This document shows, one piece after another, positions 38,367 through 48,015 of a DNA stretch of 64,000 nt; positions within the stretch are counted from its first letter, which is position 1, and every line of letters starts with the position of its first letter. Below the pieces are notes generated by a model. It searched no databases. It was not told the DNA's origin and saw only the letters and a program-made list of their open reading frames with translations. The position numbers were made by a program, and so were the translations under genes. Location of the stretch: assembly GCF_030541005.1 (NCBI RefSeq), contig NZ_JASSVM010000003.1:455974-519973 (forward strand), given 5' to 3'. The stretch is from Marinobacter sp. SS5-14b (GTDB lineage: Bacteria > Pseudomonadota > Gammaproteobacteria > Pseudomonadales > Oleiphilaceae).

Positions 38367-38987
38367 ATGAAAATCTACGATATCGAAGGCTTCCCGAACC
38401 CGCTCCGCGTTCGCATCGCTCTGGCAGAAAAAGGCGCAACAAACCAGGTGGAATTCGTCCCGGTCGATGTCATGGGCGGCGAGCACCGTTCCGAGGCGTT
38501 CAAGACGAAAAACCCGGATGCCACCGTGCCCATGCTGGAACTTGACGACGGCACCTGCATCGCCCAGTGCAATGCCATCACCGAATATATCGACGGCGTC
38601 TTTGATGGTCCGTCCCTTATGGGTACAACCCCAGCGGAGCGTGCCCGTATCGCAATGATGAATCTGCGGGCAGAAAACGGTCTGATGAACGCCGTGGGTG
38701 CCTATTTCCACCACGCGACCCCGGGGCTTGGTCCGGATCTGGAAACCTGGCAATGCGCTGAGTGGGGTAATAAACAGAAAGAAATTGCCAGCGCAACCAT
38801 GGCCTACCTTGACAGCGTTCTGGCGGACAACGAGTTTCTCGCAGGCGACAGCTTCTCGGTCGCAGACATCACCGCCTTTGCCGGCCTGGGGTTTGCGGAT
38901 TTCGCGAAGGTTGACATTCCCGAGTCTCTGACCAATCTCCAGGCCTGGCGCGCAAAAGTCGCAGCCCGTCCTTCAATTTCCGGGTAA
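38367..38987 (+). CDS. Glutathione S-transferase family protein
   Basis: 206 residues from the ATG at 38367 (AGAGG upstream); an ATG at 38340 is less likely. N-terminal thioredoxin-like domain with SMKIYDIEGFPNPLRVRIAL (GST-type glutathione site) and VPMLELDDGTCIAQCNAITEYID; C-terminal helical domain with GDSFSVADITAFAGLGF. Conjugates glutathione to electrophiles or isomerises them. First gene of a cluster with a cupin and a TetR regulator. Confidence 0.9.
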   Translation: MKIYDIEGFPNPLRVRIALAEKGATNQVEFVPVDVMGGEHRSEAFKTKNPDATVPMLELDDGTCIAQCNAITEYIDGVFDGPSLMGTTPAERARIAMMNLRAENGLMNAVGAYFHHATPGLGPDLETWQCAEWGNKQKEIASATMAYLDSVLADNEFLAGDSFSVADITAFAGLGFADFAKVDIPESLTNLQAWRAKVAARPSISG

Positions 38988-39050
38988 TCCGAAACCTTCG
39001 GATTTAATGCAAGCGCTGAAAACATGAAGGGCACAAAAGGGAGGAATATC

Positions 39051-39719
39051 ATGGAGATTAATGCAGATTTCTCCAAACCGGTGGTTATGCATTCCGACCA
39101 GATTGAATGGCAGCCCTCGCCCATGAAAGGGGTGGAGCGGCGCATGCTGGACCGGATCGGGGACGAAGTTGCCCGCGCCACGACCATCGTGCGTTATGCG
39201 CCGGGCAGTCATTTCTCGGCGCATACCCATACCGGTGGAGAAGAATTCATCGTACTCGATGGCGTGTTCCAGGACGAGCACGGTGACTTCCCTGCTGGCA
39301 CCTACGTGCGCAACCCCCCAACCACGTCACATATTCCGGGCTCTGAAACGGGCTGCACGATATTTGTGAAACTGTGGCAGTTCGACCTGGCCGACCGCAC
39401 CCAGTTCAGCAAGAATATGGAGGCCGAGCTGGGCGCCCCAGTGGGCGGCGTTGCCACCGCAAAGCTGCATGAGGACGATCGTGAGATCGTGACCTACAGC
39501 CAGCTCGATGCGGGGGCGACACTGACCTCTGAGGCGCCCGGCGGAATCGAACTGCTGGTGGTCGAAGGTTCGGCTATCAGGGATGGCGAGGTGCTGGCCA
39601 GGCATGACTGGCTGCGCCTCCCTGAAGGACACAGGTTGTCCGTGACGGCCGGGGACGACGGCGCCAAGATCTGGATGAAAACGGGGCACCTGCGATTTGC
39701 CGGGGCACCGAGGGTATAA
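39051..39719 (+). CDS. ChrR-like cupin-domain protein
   Basis: 222 residues from the ATG at 39051, with AGGGAGGA upstream. Two cupin-like halves: the first has [22 protein letters not shown], with His and Glu metal ligands, and [13 protein letters not shown]; the second is shorter. This resembles the ChrR anti-sigma cupin fold, but no sigma gene and no N-terminal ZAS domain is present, so it is more probably a small-molecule dioxygenase or sensor. It follows the GST on the same strand. Confidence 0.83.
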   Translation: MEINADFSKPVVMHSDQIEWQPSPMKGVERRMLDRIGDEVARATTIVRYAPGSHFSAHTHTGGEEFIVLDGVFQDEHGDFPAGTYVRNPPTTSHIPGSETGCTIFVKLWQFDLADRTQFSKNMEAELGAPVGGVATAKLHEDDREIVTYSQLDAGATLTSEAPGGIELLVVEGSAIRDGEVLARHDWLRLPEGHRLSVTAGDDGAKIWMKTGHLRFAGAPRV

Positions 39720-39762
39720 GCCCGGCAATAGCGGGATTGAAAAGGCAGACAGGTGAACAACC

Positions 39763-40329
39763 ATGAACCGTGATACCAGAACAGCCCTGATGGATCTTGC
39801 CGAGCACACCGTCCGGTCACGGGGCTTTGACGGGTTCAGCTACGCGGATCTGGCCGAGGCCATCGGCATTCGAAAGGCCTCGATCCATTATCATTTCCCC
39901 ACCAAGGCGAAGCTCTCCGAAGCCTTGATCGAGCGCTATCAGACCAGTCTGCAGCAGGGTCTGACCGAGATAGACGCAGCCCATGCCAGCGCTGGCGCGC
40001 GCCTCAAGGCACTCATTGCCCTGTACCGCGGGGCGTTGCATGATGGCCAGACCGTGTGTCTGTGCGTTGCCTTTTCGACCTGCCGCGAAAGCCTGTCCGA
40101 CACCGTTATTGCCAGAGTCGGCGCCGTTCGCGCAATGGTTCTGCAGTGGATTACGGCAACGTTTGAACTGGGACAAAGGGATGGATCCGTCTCGGCCATC
40201 CTGGGTCCCGCCGATGAAGCGCAGGCGACCCTGGCGATGCTGGAAGGGGCCCACCTTGCCGCGCGCACCGAAGAAGACCTCGCCGTGTTTGATGCCGCAA
40301 CGCGACTGCTGCGCGCCCGCTGCCAGTAA
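39763..40329 (+). CDS. TetR-family transcriptional regulator
   Basis: 188 residues. N-terminal helix-turn-helix FSYADLAEAIGIRKASIHYHFPTKAKL (Tyr-His-Phe typical of TetR), C-terminal ligand domain with AFSTCRESLSD. It is cotranscribed after GST and the cupin and lies ahead of the dienelactone hydrolase. The dyad in the GST promoter (38310-38327) is its most likely operator. Confidence 0.92.
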   Translation: MNRDTRTALMDLAEHTVRSRGFDGFSYADLAEAIGIRKASIHYHFPTKAKLSEALIERYQTSLQQGLTEIDAAHASAGARLKALIALYRGALHDGQTVCLCVAFSTCRESLSDTVIARVGAVRAMVLQWITATFELGQRDGSVSAILGPADEAQATLAMLEGAHLAARTEEDLAVFDAATRLLRARCQ

Positions 40330-40407
40330 CGACGGGACAGGAATCGCGCTTTGATGTACAGAATCGCTACGCAAATTGACTCATAACGAGCGAAAAGGAG
40401 CAAACAG

Positions 40408-41214
40408 ATGATGAGCACCCTGAAAACAGCACTGGCAGCAGCCACGCTGTCACTCACTGTTGCAAGTACGCAGGTACTGGCAGAAACGCAAACCAGAACC
40501 ATCGAGTATCAAGTCGGCGACGAGACCTTCACCGGCTACATGGCCTGGGATGATGAATTCGGGCAAAAGCGTCCGGGGGTTCTGGTGGTCCATGAATGGT
40601 GGGGGCACAATGAATTTGCCCGGAATCAGGCAGAACGACTTGCCTCGGCCGGCTATACGGCGTTTGCGCTGGATATGTATGGCTCTGGCAAACAAGCCGA
40701 CCATCCCGATACCGCCCAGAAGTTCATGCAGGAAGCCACTCGGGACATGAGTCAGGTCAAGGCGCGCTTCATGAAGGCGATGGACATCCTGAAGAACCAC
40801 GAAAGTGTTGATGCGTCCCGAATTGCGGCACAGGGTTATTGTTTTGGCGGCGCCGTGGTTCTCAACATGGCGCGCATGGGCGTCGATCTGGACGGCGTTG
40901 TCAGCTTCCACGGCGCGCTCGGCAGCCCCCTCACGGCTGAACCCGAGTCCGTGAAAGCCAGGATCCAGGTGTACACCGGCGGTGCCGACAAGCTGGTCCC
41001 CTCGGATCAGGTCGCGGGCCTGGTCAAGGAGATGCAGGATGCCGAAGTCGACCTGACACTGGTGAGCTTTCCCGGAGTACTGCACTCATTCACCAACCCA
41101 GGCGCCGACAAGATCGCCGAGGAGTTCGGCATGCCGGTTGGTTATGATGAAGAGGCTGCCAGCCGTTCCTGGGATGGCACCATGCGTTTCTACAAGGCCA
41201 TCTTCACCCAGTAA
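40408..41214 (+). CDS. Exported dienelactone hydrolase family protein
   Basis: 268 residues. Signal peptide about 1-25 (VLA before ETQ), then an alpha/beta hydrolase with a Cys-His-Asp triad: C145 in GYCFGG, D194 in GGADKLVPSD and H226 in GVLHSFTN. Dienelactone hydrolases open lactones in aromatic breakdown; exported members may have other ester substrates. AAAAGGAG upstream of the ATG. 78 bp after the TetR gene. Confidence 0.9.
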   Translation: MMSTLKTALAAATLSLTVASTQVLAETQTRTIEYQVGDETFTGYMAWDDEFGQKRPGVLVVHEWWGHNEFARNQAERLASAGYTAFALDMYGSGKQADHPDTAQKFMQEATRDMSQVKARFMKAMDILKNHESVDASRIAAQGYCFGGAVVLNMARMGVDLDGVVSFHGALGSPLTAEPESVKARIQVYTGGADKLVPSDQVAGLVKEMQDAEVDLTLVSFPGVLHSFTNPGADKIAEEFGMPVGYDEEAASRSWDGTMRFYKAIFTQ

Positions 41215-41298
41215 CACAAGCGAGTGCAAACAAACCGAAACCGGCAGTATTTACAGTGAATTCTGGAACACCAACCGAAAAGCATGATGAGGTGCAAC

Positions 41299-42390
41299 AT
41301 GGCAACTGAGAGTTTACCACTGTTCGATGGAGACAATCGTCCAGGCTACAAGTCGCTGGGCAACTCGGGGCTGTTCGTATCCGAACTGTGCCTGGGCACC
41401 ATGACCTTCGGCGGCGATGAGGACATCTGGGGCCTGATCGGCCAGTTGCAGCAGGAACAGGCCGACGAACTCGTGAAGATCGCCCTGGAGGCGGGGATCA
41501 ACTTTATCGATACCGCCAACATCTATGGTTTCGGCGCCAGTGAGCGCATCGTCGGCCAGTCCCTGAAGAATCTCGGCGTTCGCCGCGAAGATGTGGTGCT
41601 GGCGACCAAGGTGCTTGGCCCCATGGGGGCTGGCCCCAATGCCCGTGGTGCTTCCCGCGGCCATATAATGAGCGAATGCAAGGCGAGCCTGGCGCGCCTG
41701 CAAACGGATTATATTGACCTGTACCAGATCCACGGTTTTGACCCGGCCACACCGATCGAGGAAACTCTGGAGGCACTGAACACCCTGGTGCAGCAAGGCC
41801 ATGTGCGTTACGTGGGCCTGTCCAACTGGGCCGCCTGGCAAGTGATGAAAGCCATCGGCATCACCCGGGCCCGCAACCTGTGCCCGATCATATCCATGCA
41901 AGCCTACTACACCCTCGTAGGTCGCGATCTGGAGCGGGATATTATTCCGATGCTGGAATCTGAGAACGTCGGTCTGATGGTGTGGAGCCCACTGGCCGGG
42001 GGTTACCTGTCCGGTAAATACGAGGGGCCGGACGTTTCCGAAGAAAACCGGCGCGCCAAGTTTGACTTTCCGCCCGTCAACCGCGAGCGGGGCAGCGAAG
42101 TCATCAAGGTTATGCGGGAGATTGCCGATGGCAAACAGATCGACGGCGAACCGGTCAATGTGGCACAGATTGCCCTGTCATGGCTGCTACACCAGAAGCC
42201 TGTGACCAGCATCATCGTTGGCGCCAAGCGGCCCGAGCAGCTCAGGGACAATATCCGCGCGGCCCAAATCCGCTTGTCCGACGATGAACTGGTAGCCCTG
42301 GATGAAGTCAGCCGCCTGCCCGAGGAGTACCCGGGCTGGATGATGAAGATGATGGCGGGGTACCGGGATCCGGTAAAGCCGGGAGAATGA
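41299..42390 (+). CDS. Aldo/keto reductase
   Basis: 363 residues from the ATG at 41299; an ATG at 41284 is possible. TIM-barrel NADPH oxidoreductase: GLFVSELCLGTMTFGG, FIDTANIYGFGASER with the catalytic Asp and Tyr, LATKV with the Lys, and DLYQIHGFDPATPIEETLEAL with the His. C-terminal SIIVGAKRPEQLRDNI binds the cofactor phosphate. Reduces aldehydes or ketones; substrate unknown. Followed by a 9-bp hairpin. Confidence 0.92.
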   Translation: MATESLPLFDGDNRPGYKSLGNSGLFVSELCLGTMTFGGDEDIWGLIGQLQQEQADELVKIALEAGINFIDTANIYGFGASERIVGQSLKNLGVRREDVVLATKVLGPMGAGPNARGASRGHIMSECKASLARLQTDYIDLYQIHGFDPATPIEETLEALNTLVQQGHVRYVGLSNWAAWQVMKAIGITRARNLCPIISMQAYYTLVGRDLERDIIPMLESENVGLMVWSPLAGGYLSGKYEGPDVSEENRRAKFDFPPVNRERGSEVIKVMREIADGKQIDGEPVNVAQIALSWLLHQKPVTSIIVGAKRPEQLRDNIRAAQIRLSDDELVALDEVSRLPEEYPGWMMKMMAGYRDPVKPGE

Positions 42391-42873
42391 TGTCGCCAAT
42401 TGATATCACGGGTAGCCGCGCCGCTCTGGTGCGGCTACCGGGGGAGGAGAGCATGAATATATTGTAAAACGCAGAAGCGCATGCCCACTGATCGCTTTAT
42501 TGGATTTGCCGGCTGTTGCTGAGGCTGAGTTAGGCTGATCGATTCCATTTTAATGTTCGCGCTGGACCTGTCTGGAATGTAACCCCTGCTTATACAGGTC
42601 TCTTTACAAGTTATAGGTTTTGACAACCCTCGAGATCCCCAGTACCGATAAGCCCGAGACTCACTCTAAAAAGTCGCAAAGTGCGAAATGTCAATCATGC
42701 ATTTCAACTTCCGGCAATGGCAATGCCTGGCTCTACTGCCGTTAAGTTGCGTCAAGAAAGCCAGATTCCTGAAAGGACAAGCAACATATACTCCTATCCG
42801 AAACCAACGTGTGCCTTTCCCCAGACAGAAGCACCGGCGTATAGACAAAAACAAAGAGCTATGGAGTGTATTA
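42391..42873. other. Intergenic region between the reductase and the FadL-like gene
   Basis: About 480 bp without a convincing gene. GGTAGCCGC (42411-42419) and GCGGCTACC (42431-42439) form a 9-bp stem-loop that may end the reductase transcript, though no T-run follows. The rest is AT-richer and holds only short, poor frames. Promoters for the FadL-like gene are expected in it, but I see no strong match to a consensus. Confidence 0.6.
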
Positions 42874-44211
42874 ATGGCGATCTTCCCCCGGTTTTCGGTA
42901 AGGGCGATATCCCTTACAGTTGCAATACTTTCCGCAGGATTCTCTCTTTCTGCCCAGGCCAGCATGGGCAACATCGGCACCACCTACGGGGTAATGGCGG
43001 TCGACGTGGCCACAGCTCAGTCTCTCTCAATGTTCAATGATCAGGTGTCTGCCACCTACTATAACCCTGCATATCTGACAAAAGATCCCAAGGGTGAGCT
43101 GACCGTTGGCCTGCTTCATGCTGAACAGGAACTAAGGGCGGAAAGCCCTCAGCGCAATAGCGATATACTCGCCGATTCTCCGAGCCAGCATGTGCTGATC
43201 GGCATGAAAACCAATCTCACCTCAATGACTCGTTCTGACCATCCGATCTATCTTGGCTTCATCGCGGGAGTGGAGAAATACGGCAAGGAACTGCTGGCTT
43301 TTTCTTCAAATACATCGGAAAGCGGCCAGTTCCTGGAGTACGGCAAGGAGCCCCTGTTCCTCAATATCGGTGCTGCCACCACTATCTGGCGTGGTATTGA
43401 TGCCGGCATTTCGGCAAGGATCACGCTTGAAGCCAAAGCCGACCTCGATGCGATATCGAACCTCGCCGGTGAGACACAGCGTGAGCGCCTGTCTGTTAAT
43501 GCCGAGCCCTCTGTAAAGTCAATTGTCAGTACCTCCATCAACTGGGGCAAAACCTTCTGCCCTGAAAATGGCTGTTGGTTGAGCGGCTGGGAAACGGCCC
43601 TGGCCTACCGGGCAAAATCAGCATCTTCCACTAGCGTCGATGCAAACATCATTGTCAGCCAGACGATTCCCGACCCGGGACTTGCCCTTGCGGTCACGAC
43701 GATCGACTCCTTTCAGCCGGAAACCTGGGTCATCGGCACTCAGTATCAAGGTGACGGCTGGCGCATTGGCGGCAGTATCGAACAACAGAACTGGTCAGAA
43801 CTGGAGGACGAATTTGCCGGCGACACCATTAAGGATCAGGCCAGCCTTTCCCCCGCTGCCCGGATGCAGTTTGACGACATCCTGGTCCCTCGTATCGGTG
43901 GCGAGTACAGGTTAAATGATAACTTCATGTTCCTTACTGGTGTCGCCTACAGAGAATCCCCCCTGAAAACCACTCGAAACCGGGAAGTTAACTACCTGGA
44001 TACCGACAAGATCTCTATTGGACTTGGCCTCAGTGCAACGTACAACCGTACCCGTTTTCTGGCCTACCCCGTTCGCGTGGACCTCGGTTACCAGTATCAG
44101 ATGCTGCAAAAGCGCGACTTCACCATTGTTGATTTCAACGGAAACGAAGAAGACGTTACTGCGGATGGCGATATTCACGTGTTCAGCGGCTCAGTTACGC
44201 TGAAATTCTGA
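42874..44211 (+). CDS. FadL-family outer-membrane transport protein (AupA-like)
   Basis: 445 residues from the ATG at 42874, with a GGAG site; a longer frame from 42688 adds a region without signal character. Signal peptide about 1-29 (SAQA before SMGN). The mature N-terminus has the FadL pattern of a plug followed by FNDQVSATYYNPAYL, then many alternating beta-strands and a terminal strand ending in VTLKF. FadL proteins carry long-chain fatty acids or hydrocarbons across the outer membrane. It is followed 11 bp later by a large lipoprotein gene; Marinobacter has an alkane uptake pair, AupA (FadL family) and AupB, of similar layout. Assignment to AupA is inference. Confidence 0.86.
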   Translation: MAIFPRFSVRAISLTVAILSAGFSLSAQASMGNIGTTYGVMAVDVATAQSLSMFNDQVSATYYNPAYLTKDPKGELTVGLLHAEQELRAESPQRNSDILADSPSQHVLIGMKTNLTSMTRSDHPIYLGFIAGVEKYGKELLAFSSNTSESGQFLEYGKEPLFLNIGAATTIWRGIDAGISARITLEAKADLDAISNLAGETQRERLSVNAEPSVKSIVSTSINWGKTFCPENGCWLSGWETALAYRAKSASSTSVDANIIVSQTIPDPGLALAVTTIDSFQPETWVIGTQYQGDGWRIGGSIEQQNWSELEDEFAGDTIKDQASLSPAARMQFDDILVPRIGGEYRLNDNFMFLTGVAYRESPLKTTRNREVNYLDTDKISIGLGLSATYNRTRFLAYPVRVDLGYQYQMLQKRDFTIVDFNGNEEDVTADGDIHVFSGSVTLKF

Positions 44212-44222
44212 AGAGGTGCGGC

Positions 44223-47200
44223 ATGAAAAGAACAATTATTGCATTGAGTGTCACCACGTTACTCGCAGGCTGTGGCGGTGACGAGCAAACAATGACCCAA
44301 AGCTCAACACCCGGCTCGCTAATGTTTGCCTATCCGGCTGACTCAATGTCGTCAGGCAGTGATCAGCCCGATGTCACGTCCACCGTTCCCACAACGGCAC
44401 CTGTTTTCCTGCGTTTCAACAAGTCCATCGACACACCGTTGACTGACATTCCCGATTCTCTGATCCTGAAGGATGCCACCGGAAACGAGGTTACCCTCAC
44501 CGACGTGATGTTTACTGATGAAGACAAGATGGGGCTTGCGGCAAAGCCGGACAAGGCGCTTGCGCCGGGAACCAGCTACACCCTGACCTCAGAGGGCCTT
44601 CAGGCTGGCGGCACACCGGTGTCACTGACCGCAGATGGCATCAGATTCAGGACAGAACCGGCCACATCCGGCCCTATCCTGAGCCAGACCGAAGGCACCG
44701 GATTTGAACTGGCGCGAGCCATTCCGGACGGAGGGAACGACTACCCCGTCACGGACTTTACGACATTCCGGCTTCAGTTTACCGAGCCCCTCGACCCGCA
44801 ATCGGTGGTTTACGGCCAGACCATCCGCCTGACGGACCAGGACGGTGAACCGGTGAATGCCGAAGTATACGCCAAGGGCCACCGGGTCACGGTGGATCCG
44901 GAAGGCTACCTGGATCCGGGCCTGACCTATAACCTGACCGTGACTACCGGCATCAAAAGCGCTCTGCTCGATGATGCCCTGTCCGAAGATCACACACTGA
45001 CCTTCAACCCGATCGATTCCCGCTCCCCGACGGGCAAGCGCCAGATCATGGGCCAGGTAGCTGAAAGCATACCCGGCCAGTTGCCACTGACCGGTGCCGA
45101 TTACAACTCGGTAAACCTGAGCTCCCTTCTTCTGGGCCCGAACAACCCGACCAGTGTCACCGGCACCGTGTTCGCGGAACTGGGCTTTATTCCCAAATTT
45201 GAAGCGGCGGGCCAGAGCATTCCCCTGAGGATCGACCGGGGCACCTTGCTCACCGGAAGCTCCGTGGTCGTCAAGGTCGCCGGCGCCGTGCCGGCCGGGT
45301 TCGAATCCGAAGCCGTCGAAGTTCGCTTTCTCTCGGATGCCAATGGTTTCCTGATGCCCAACCCCTATACCGATGCAGTGGATGCACCCCGGGTGCTCGA
45401 GCTCTACATCGATATGGCCCTGAATACCGGGAACACTGTTGCCAACGGCGCCCTTGGCCAACAGCTCATGCACGTGCAGCTCGTGGGCACCGCCATCGTC
45501 GAGGACGGCAAGCTGAGCATCGAAGCCGTTGGCGTTATTGAGCCGGACGTGATGGGTATTGACACGGCCTCAGGCCTGATCTCCTTCAAGCTGAACGGCT
45601 TCCGCAACGTCGAAGATGCCCCGCTGCAGGCCGACTTCGCGGACACCGAAGCGCCCTTCATCACGAGCTGGGTGCCCGGCACTGACAATCAGGCCAGGCT
45701 TCGCCCGGGCGACAATCTGGTGATCTACTTTAACGAACCGCTGCTCCCATCATCTATCAATTCCGACAACATTCAGCTGGAAAAGGATGGGGTGCTGGTT
45801 GATGCGAACCTGAAGGCCGATGGCGGCAGTGTGGTGATTCATCCGGCGGAACCATTGGTGCATGGCGCAAGCTACGTTCTCAGGCTCAATCCCAATGGGG
45901 CTTCGTCGCAAAACGGGTCCGGTTTGCGGGACCTGGCCGGAAACACCTTTGCCAGCCAGATTGCCCTGCCGTTCCAACTCAGCCCGACCGAGCCGGGCAC
46001 GCCAATGGACCAGTCGCCGCTTGCGCTGATAACCCGGCCCGGTTATCCCTGCGCCAAAGCCGGCATTGATATCAACGCCGGCAACCAGGGACGTTGTGCC
46101 GGGGGCAAAGCCGATGACGACTTGCTCCCCCTTGGTCAACTCGAAACCGACAAGCCCATTATCGTCCGTTTTTCCCTTAACATGGACCCACAAACCATCG
46201 TCCCCGGCATCACTCTGACGGTTGAAAGGCAAACGGATACTGGCCAATGGGAGGAAATTGCGACCTCCGAATACACCCTCACGACCGAGCCACGGTCCCT
46301 GACCATTACGCCCCTGGTTCCGTGGGAGACAGGCAGCCTCTACCGCTATACGCTGAATGCCGCCAATGATGACAACTCAGTGATAAAGTCAACTGCGGGG
46401 CTGCCCCTGCAAACCGTCCTGCTCACCCAGGGTAAATGGGATGCAACCCACAGAACCGAGGGCGGCACGGCGCTGGTGAACTACTTCACCGGTATCGAGA
46501 AGAAGACTGCCACCTACCTGCCGCTGAGAAACCTGCCGGCGGCCGATGCCAATGCGGATCTGGACTATACAAAAGGTCTTGAGGCCGGCTCTCAAACAGG
46601 AGAAAGCGTTGCCAACGCGGTAGGCTTGGCATCCAATGGAGTCGAGTCACTGAATCCTCCTCAGCAAGATTCTCTTGTGGTTGACGCTGAAATTGGATGT
46701 GAAGTCGGGCAAAGCTGCCGGGAAGACAAATTCATTTATCTGACAGCCATGCTTGATACCTTCGTGGCAGGAACACCGGACGACCAGGGCAGGGTACCGG
46801 TGGAAATTTCGCCATCTGTGTTAGCCACCACATCCAGCGATGTGTGGGTCAAAATAGATACTGCGTTACTGGATGCATTTGCAAGCATTGGGCTTGCAGA
46901 CACCGGCATTGAGGCTAACGAAAGTATCTCGACCGGTCCGCTCATGATGCGCATAAGATACCCAAGGGATGAAAAGGGGAATGTCAAACCGCTGACGGGC
47001 TTTCTATACACCAATGAGCAGGGCCAGTTTACCTTCGAGCTCAGTCTGGACGTATATCTGGATGCACCTTACCTCAACCCAAGCATTGGCCCGGCCGAGC
47101 TTGACCATAACCTGCGCAGCTATCCCATTCAGGACCTGGGTGGTGACCGCTTGACGCTGAGAGGGCCTGTGACCTTTCTCCAGGATGGCCGCATACAGAT

Positions 47201-47417
47201 CCAACTGCTTAATGTCGAGAGGGTCCCGATTGACGTTGAAGTGCGAGGAGATATTACGCTCAACTCGAATAATGTAAGTGGTATATGCAGTCTGGTTCCT
47301 AACCTTTGTAACCCGATCATCAATCTTTTGGGGCTGAATGCAGACACCGTTATCCATCTTGAAATCCCTCAAGGTAAGCTTTCTCTCACCTATCTCTCAC
47401 CAACCACACAGCAGTAA
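44223..47417 (+). CDS. Large lipoprotein with repeated Ig-like domains (AupB-like)
   Basis: 1064 residues. Lipoprotein signal with lipobox LAGC (Cys 17) and Gly at +2. At least three SbsA/Big_5-type Ig-like domains are visible: about residues 45-145 (TVPTTAPVFLRFNKSID...LAPGTSYTL), 160-270 (TTFRLQFTEPLDPQS), and 480-585 (PGDNLVIYFNEPLLPSS), with another near 640-730. The C-terminal 300 residues look beta-rich and hold two Cys pairs. It begins 11 bp after the FadL-like gene, so the two are an operon. Outer- or periplasmic-side partner of the transporter in hydrophobic substrate uptake is the likely role; function not proven. Confidence 0.82.
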   Translation: MKRTIIALSVTTLLAGCGGDEQTMTQSSTPGSLMFAYPADSMSSGSDQPDVTSTVPTTAPVFLRFNKSIDTPLTDIPDSLILKDATGNEVTLTDVMFTDEDKMGLAAKPDKALAPGTSYTLTSEGLQAGGTPVSLTADGIRFRTEPATSGPILSQTEGTGFELARAIPDGGNDYPVTDFTTFRLQFTEPLDPQSVVYGQTIRLTDQDGEPVNAEVYAKGHRVTVDPEGYLDPGLTYNLTVTTGIKSALLDDALSEDHTLTFNPIDSRSPTGKRQIMGQVAESIPGQLPLTGADYNSVNLSSLLLGPNNPTSVTGTVFAELGFIPKFEAAGQSIPLRIDRGTLLTGSSVVVKVAGAVPAGFESEAVEVRFLSDANGFLMPNPYTDAVDAPRVLELYIDMALNTGNTVANGALGQQLMHVQLVGTAIVEDGKLSIEAVGVIEPDVMGIDTASGLISFKLNGFRNVEDAPLQADFADTEAPFITSWVPGTDNQARLRPGDNLVIYFNEPLLPSSINSDNIQLEKDGVLVDANLKADGGSVVIHPAEPLVHGASYVLRLNPNGASSQNGSGLRDLAGNTFASQIALPFQLSPTEPGTPMDQSPLALITRPGYPCAKAGIDINAGNQGRCAGGKADDDLLPLGQLETDKPIIVRFSLNMDPQTIVPGITLTVERQTDTGQWEEIATSEYTLTTEPRSLTITPLVPWETGSLYRYTLNAANDDNSVIKSTAGLPLQTVLLTQGKWDATHRTEGGTALVNYFTGIEKKTATYLPLRNLPAADANADLDYTKGLEAGSQTGESVANAVGLASNGVESLNPPQQDSLVVDAEIGCEVGQSCREDKFIYLTAMLDTFVAGTPDDQGRVPVEISPSVLATTSSDVWVKIDTALLDAFASIGLADTGIEANESISTGPLMMRIRYPRDEKGNVKPLTGFLYTNEQGQFTFELSLDVYLDAPYLNPSIGPAELDHNLRSYPIQDLGGDRLTLRGPVTFLQDGRIQIQLLNVERVPIDVEVRGDITLNSNNVSGICSLVPNLCNPIINLLGLNADTVIHLEIPQGKLSLTYLSPTTQQ

Positions 47418-47424
47418 CCCCAAG

Positions 47425-47454
47425 AAGCCCTGGTTCAACAGCCAGGGCTTTTTG
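47425..47454 (+). terminator. Rho-independent terminator
   Basis: AAGCCCTGG and CCAGGGCTT form a perfect 9-bp stem around an 8-base loop, followed by TTTT. Ends the FadL-like/lipoprotein operon. Confidence 0.88.
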
Positions 47455-47547
47455 CTTCAGCCTGAGAAAATCGAAGGGAAGATTGCAGTCAGGGAGGCCG
47501 TTTTGACCAGGAGGGGTGGATTGCACTCACAAAGCCACTGCGATGCC

Positions 47548-48013
47548 CTATTTTCCTACCTCAGAGGCTTGAGCATTTAAATATTCCAACAGATCATTCA
47601 AGCTGTGATGATACATGCCGTAGAACTTCTCCAGCTCAGCCAGTTTGGCCCGATTGCGGTCATTCGTGATCGTCGACCTGGCTTCCGCGACGACCGATTT
47701 TGCGGTCTGATATCTTTTTATCTGGCCTTCCAGGAAAGCAGCATAAGGGTTGGGACGAATTGAAAAAATCCTGCCGTTCACCTAACGCTGAACGACGTTC
47801 GACAATGCCCAACCGTTCAAGAAAGCAGGTATTCGTACTCACGCTGGTCTTACTGACGCGCAATAGTCCTACCAACTCTGACGAACTGACCGGGTCATCA
47901 GACACGATGAGGACCGCCCAGATTTCTCCTCCTATACGAGAAAGCCCGTCTGATTGGGCTAACTGGCCCATGCGTTCAATAAAGCGCGTATCTGATTCAG
48001 TGAGTGTTTTCAT
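47548..48013 (-). pseudogene. Frameshifted GbsR/MarR-type regulator
   Basis: Two overlapping reading frames together give one GbsR-family protein. From ATG 48013 (MKTLTESDTRF): a winged helix with GGEIWAVLIVSDDPVSSSELVGLLRVSKTSVSTN, then GERQDFF; the frame must shift at a run of six A on the plus strand (47763-47768) to continue as SIRPNPYAAFLEGQIKRY and end at 47548. Family members read GERxDFFxI.P there. Removing one base or adding two to the run restores a single frame of about 150 residues. Either a real mutation or a sequencing error in the homopolymer. Confidence 0.75.
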
Positions 48014-48015
48014 AG

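Noticed and set aside
42435..42626. A small minus-strand frame in the gap before the FadL-like gene
   Set aside because: No ribosome site, no recognisable domain, and base composition of non-coding DNA.
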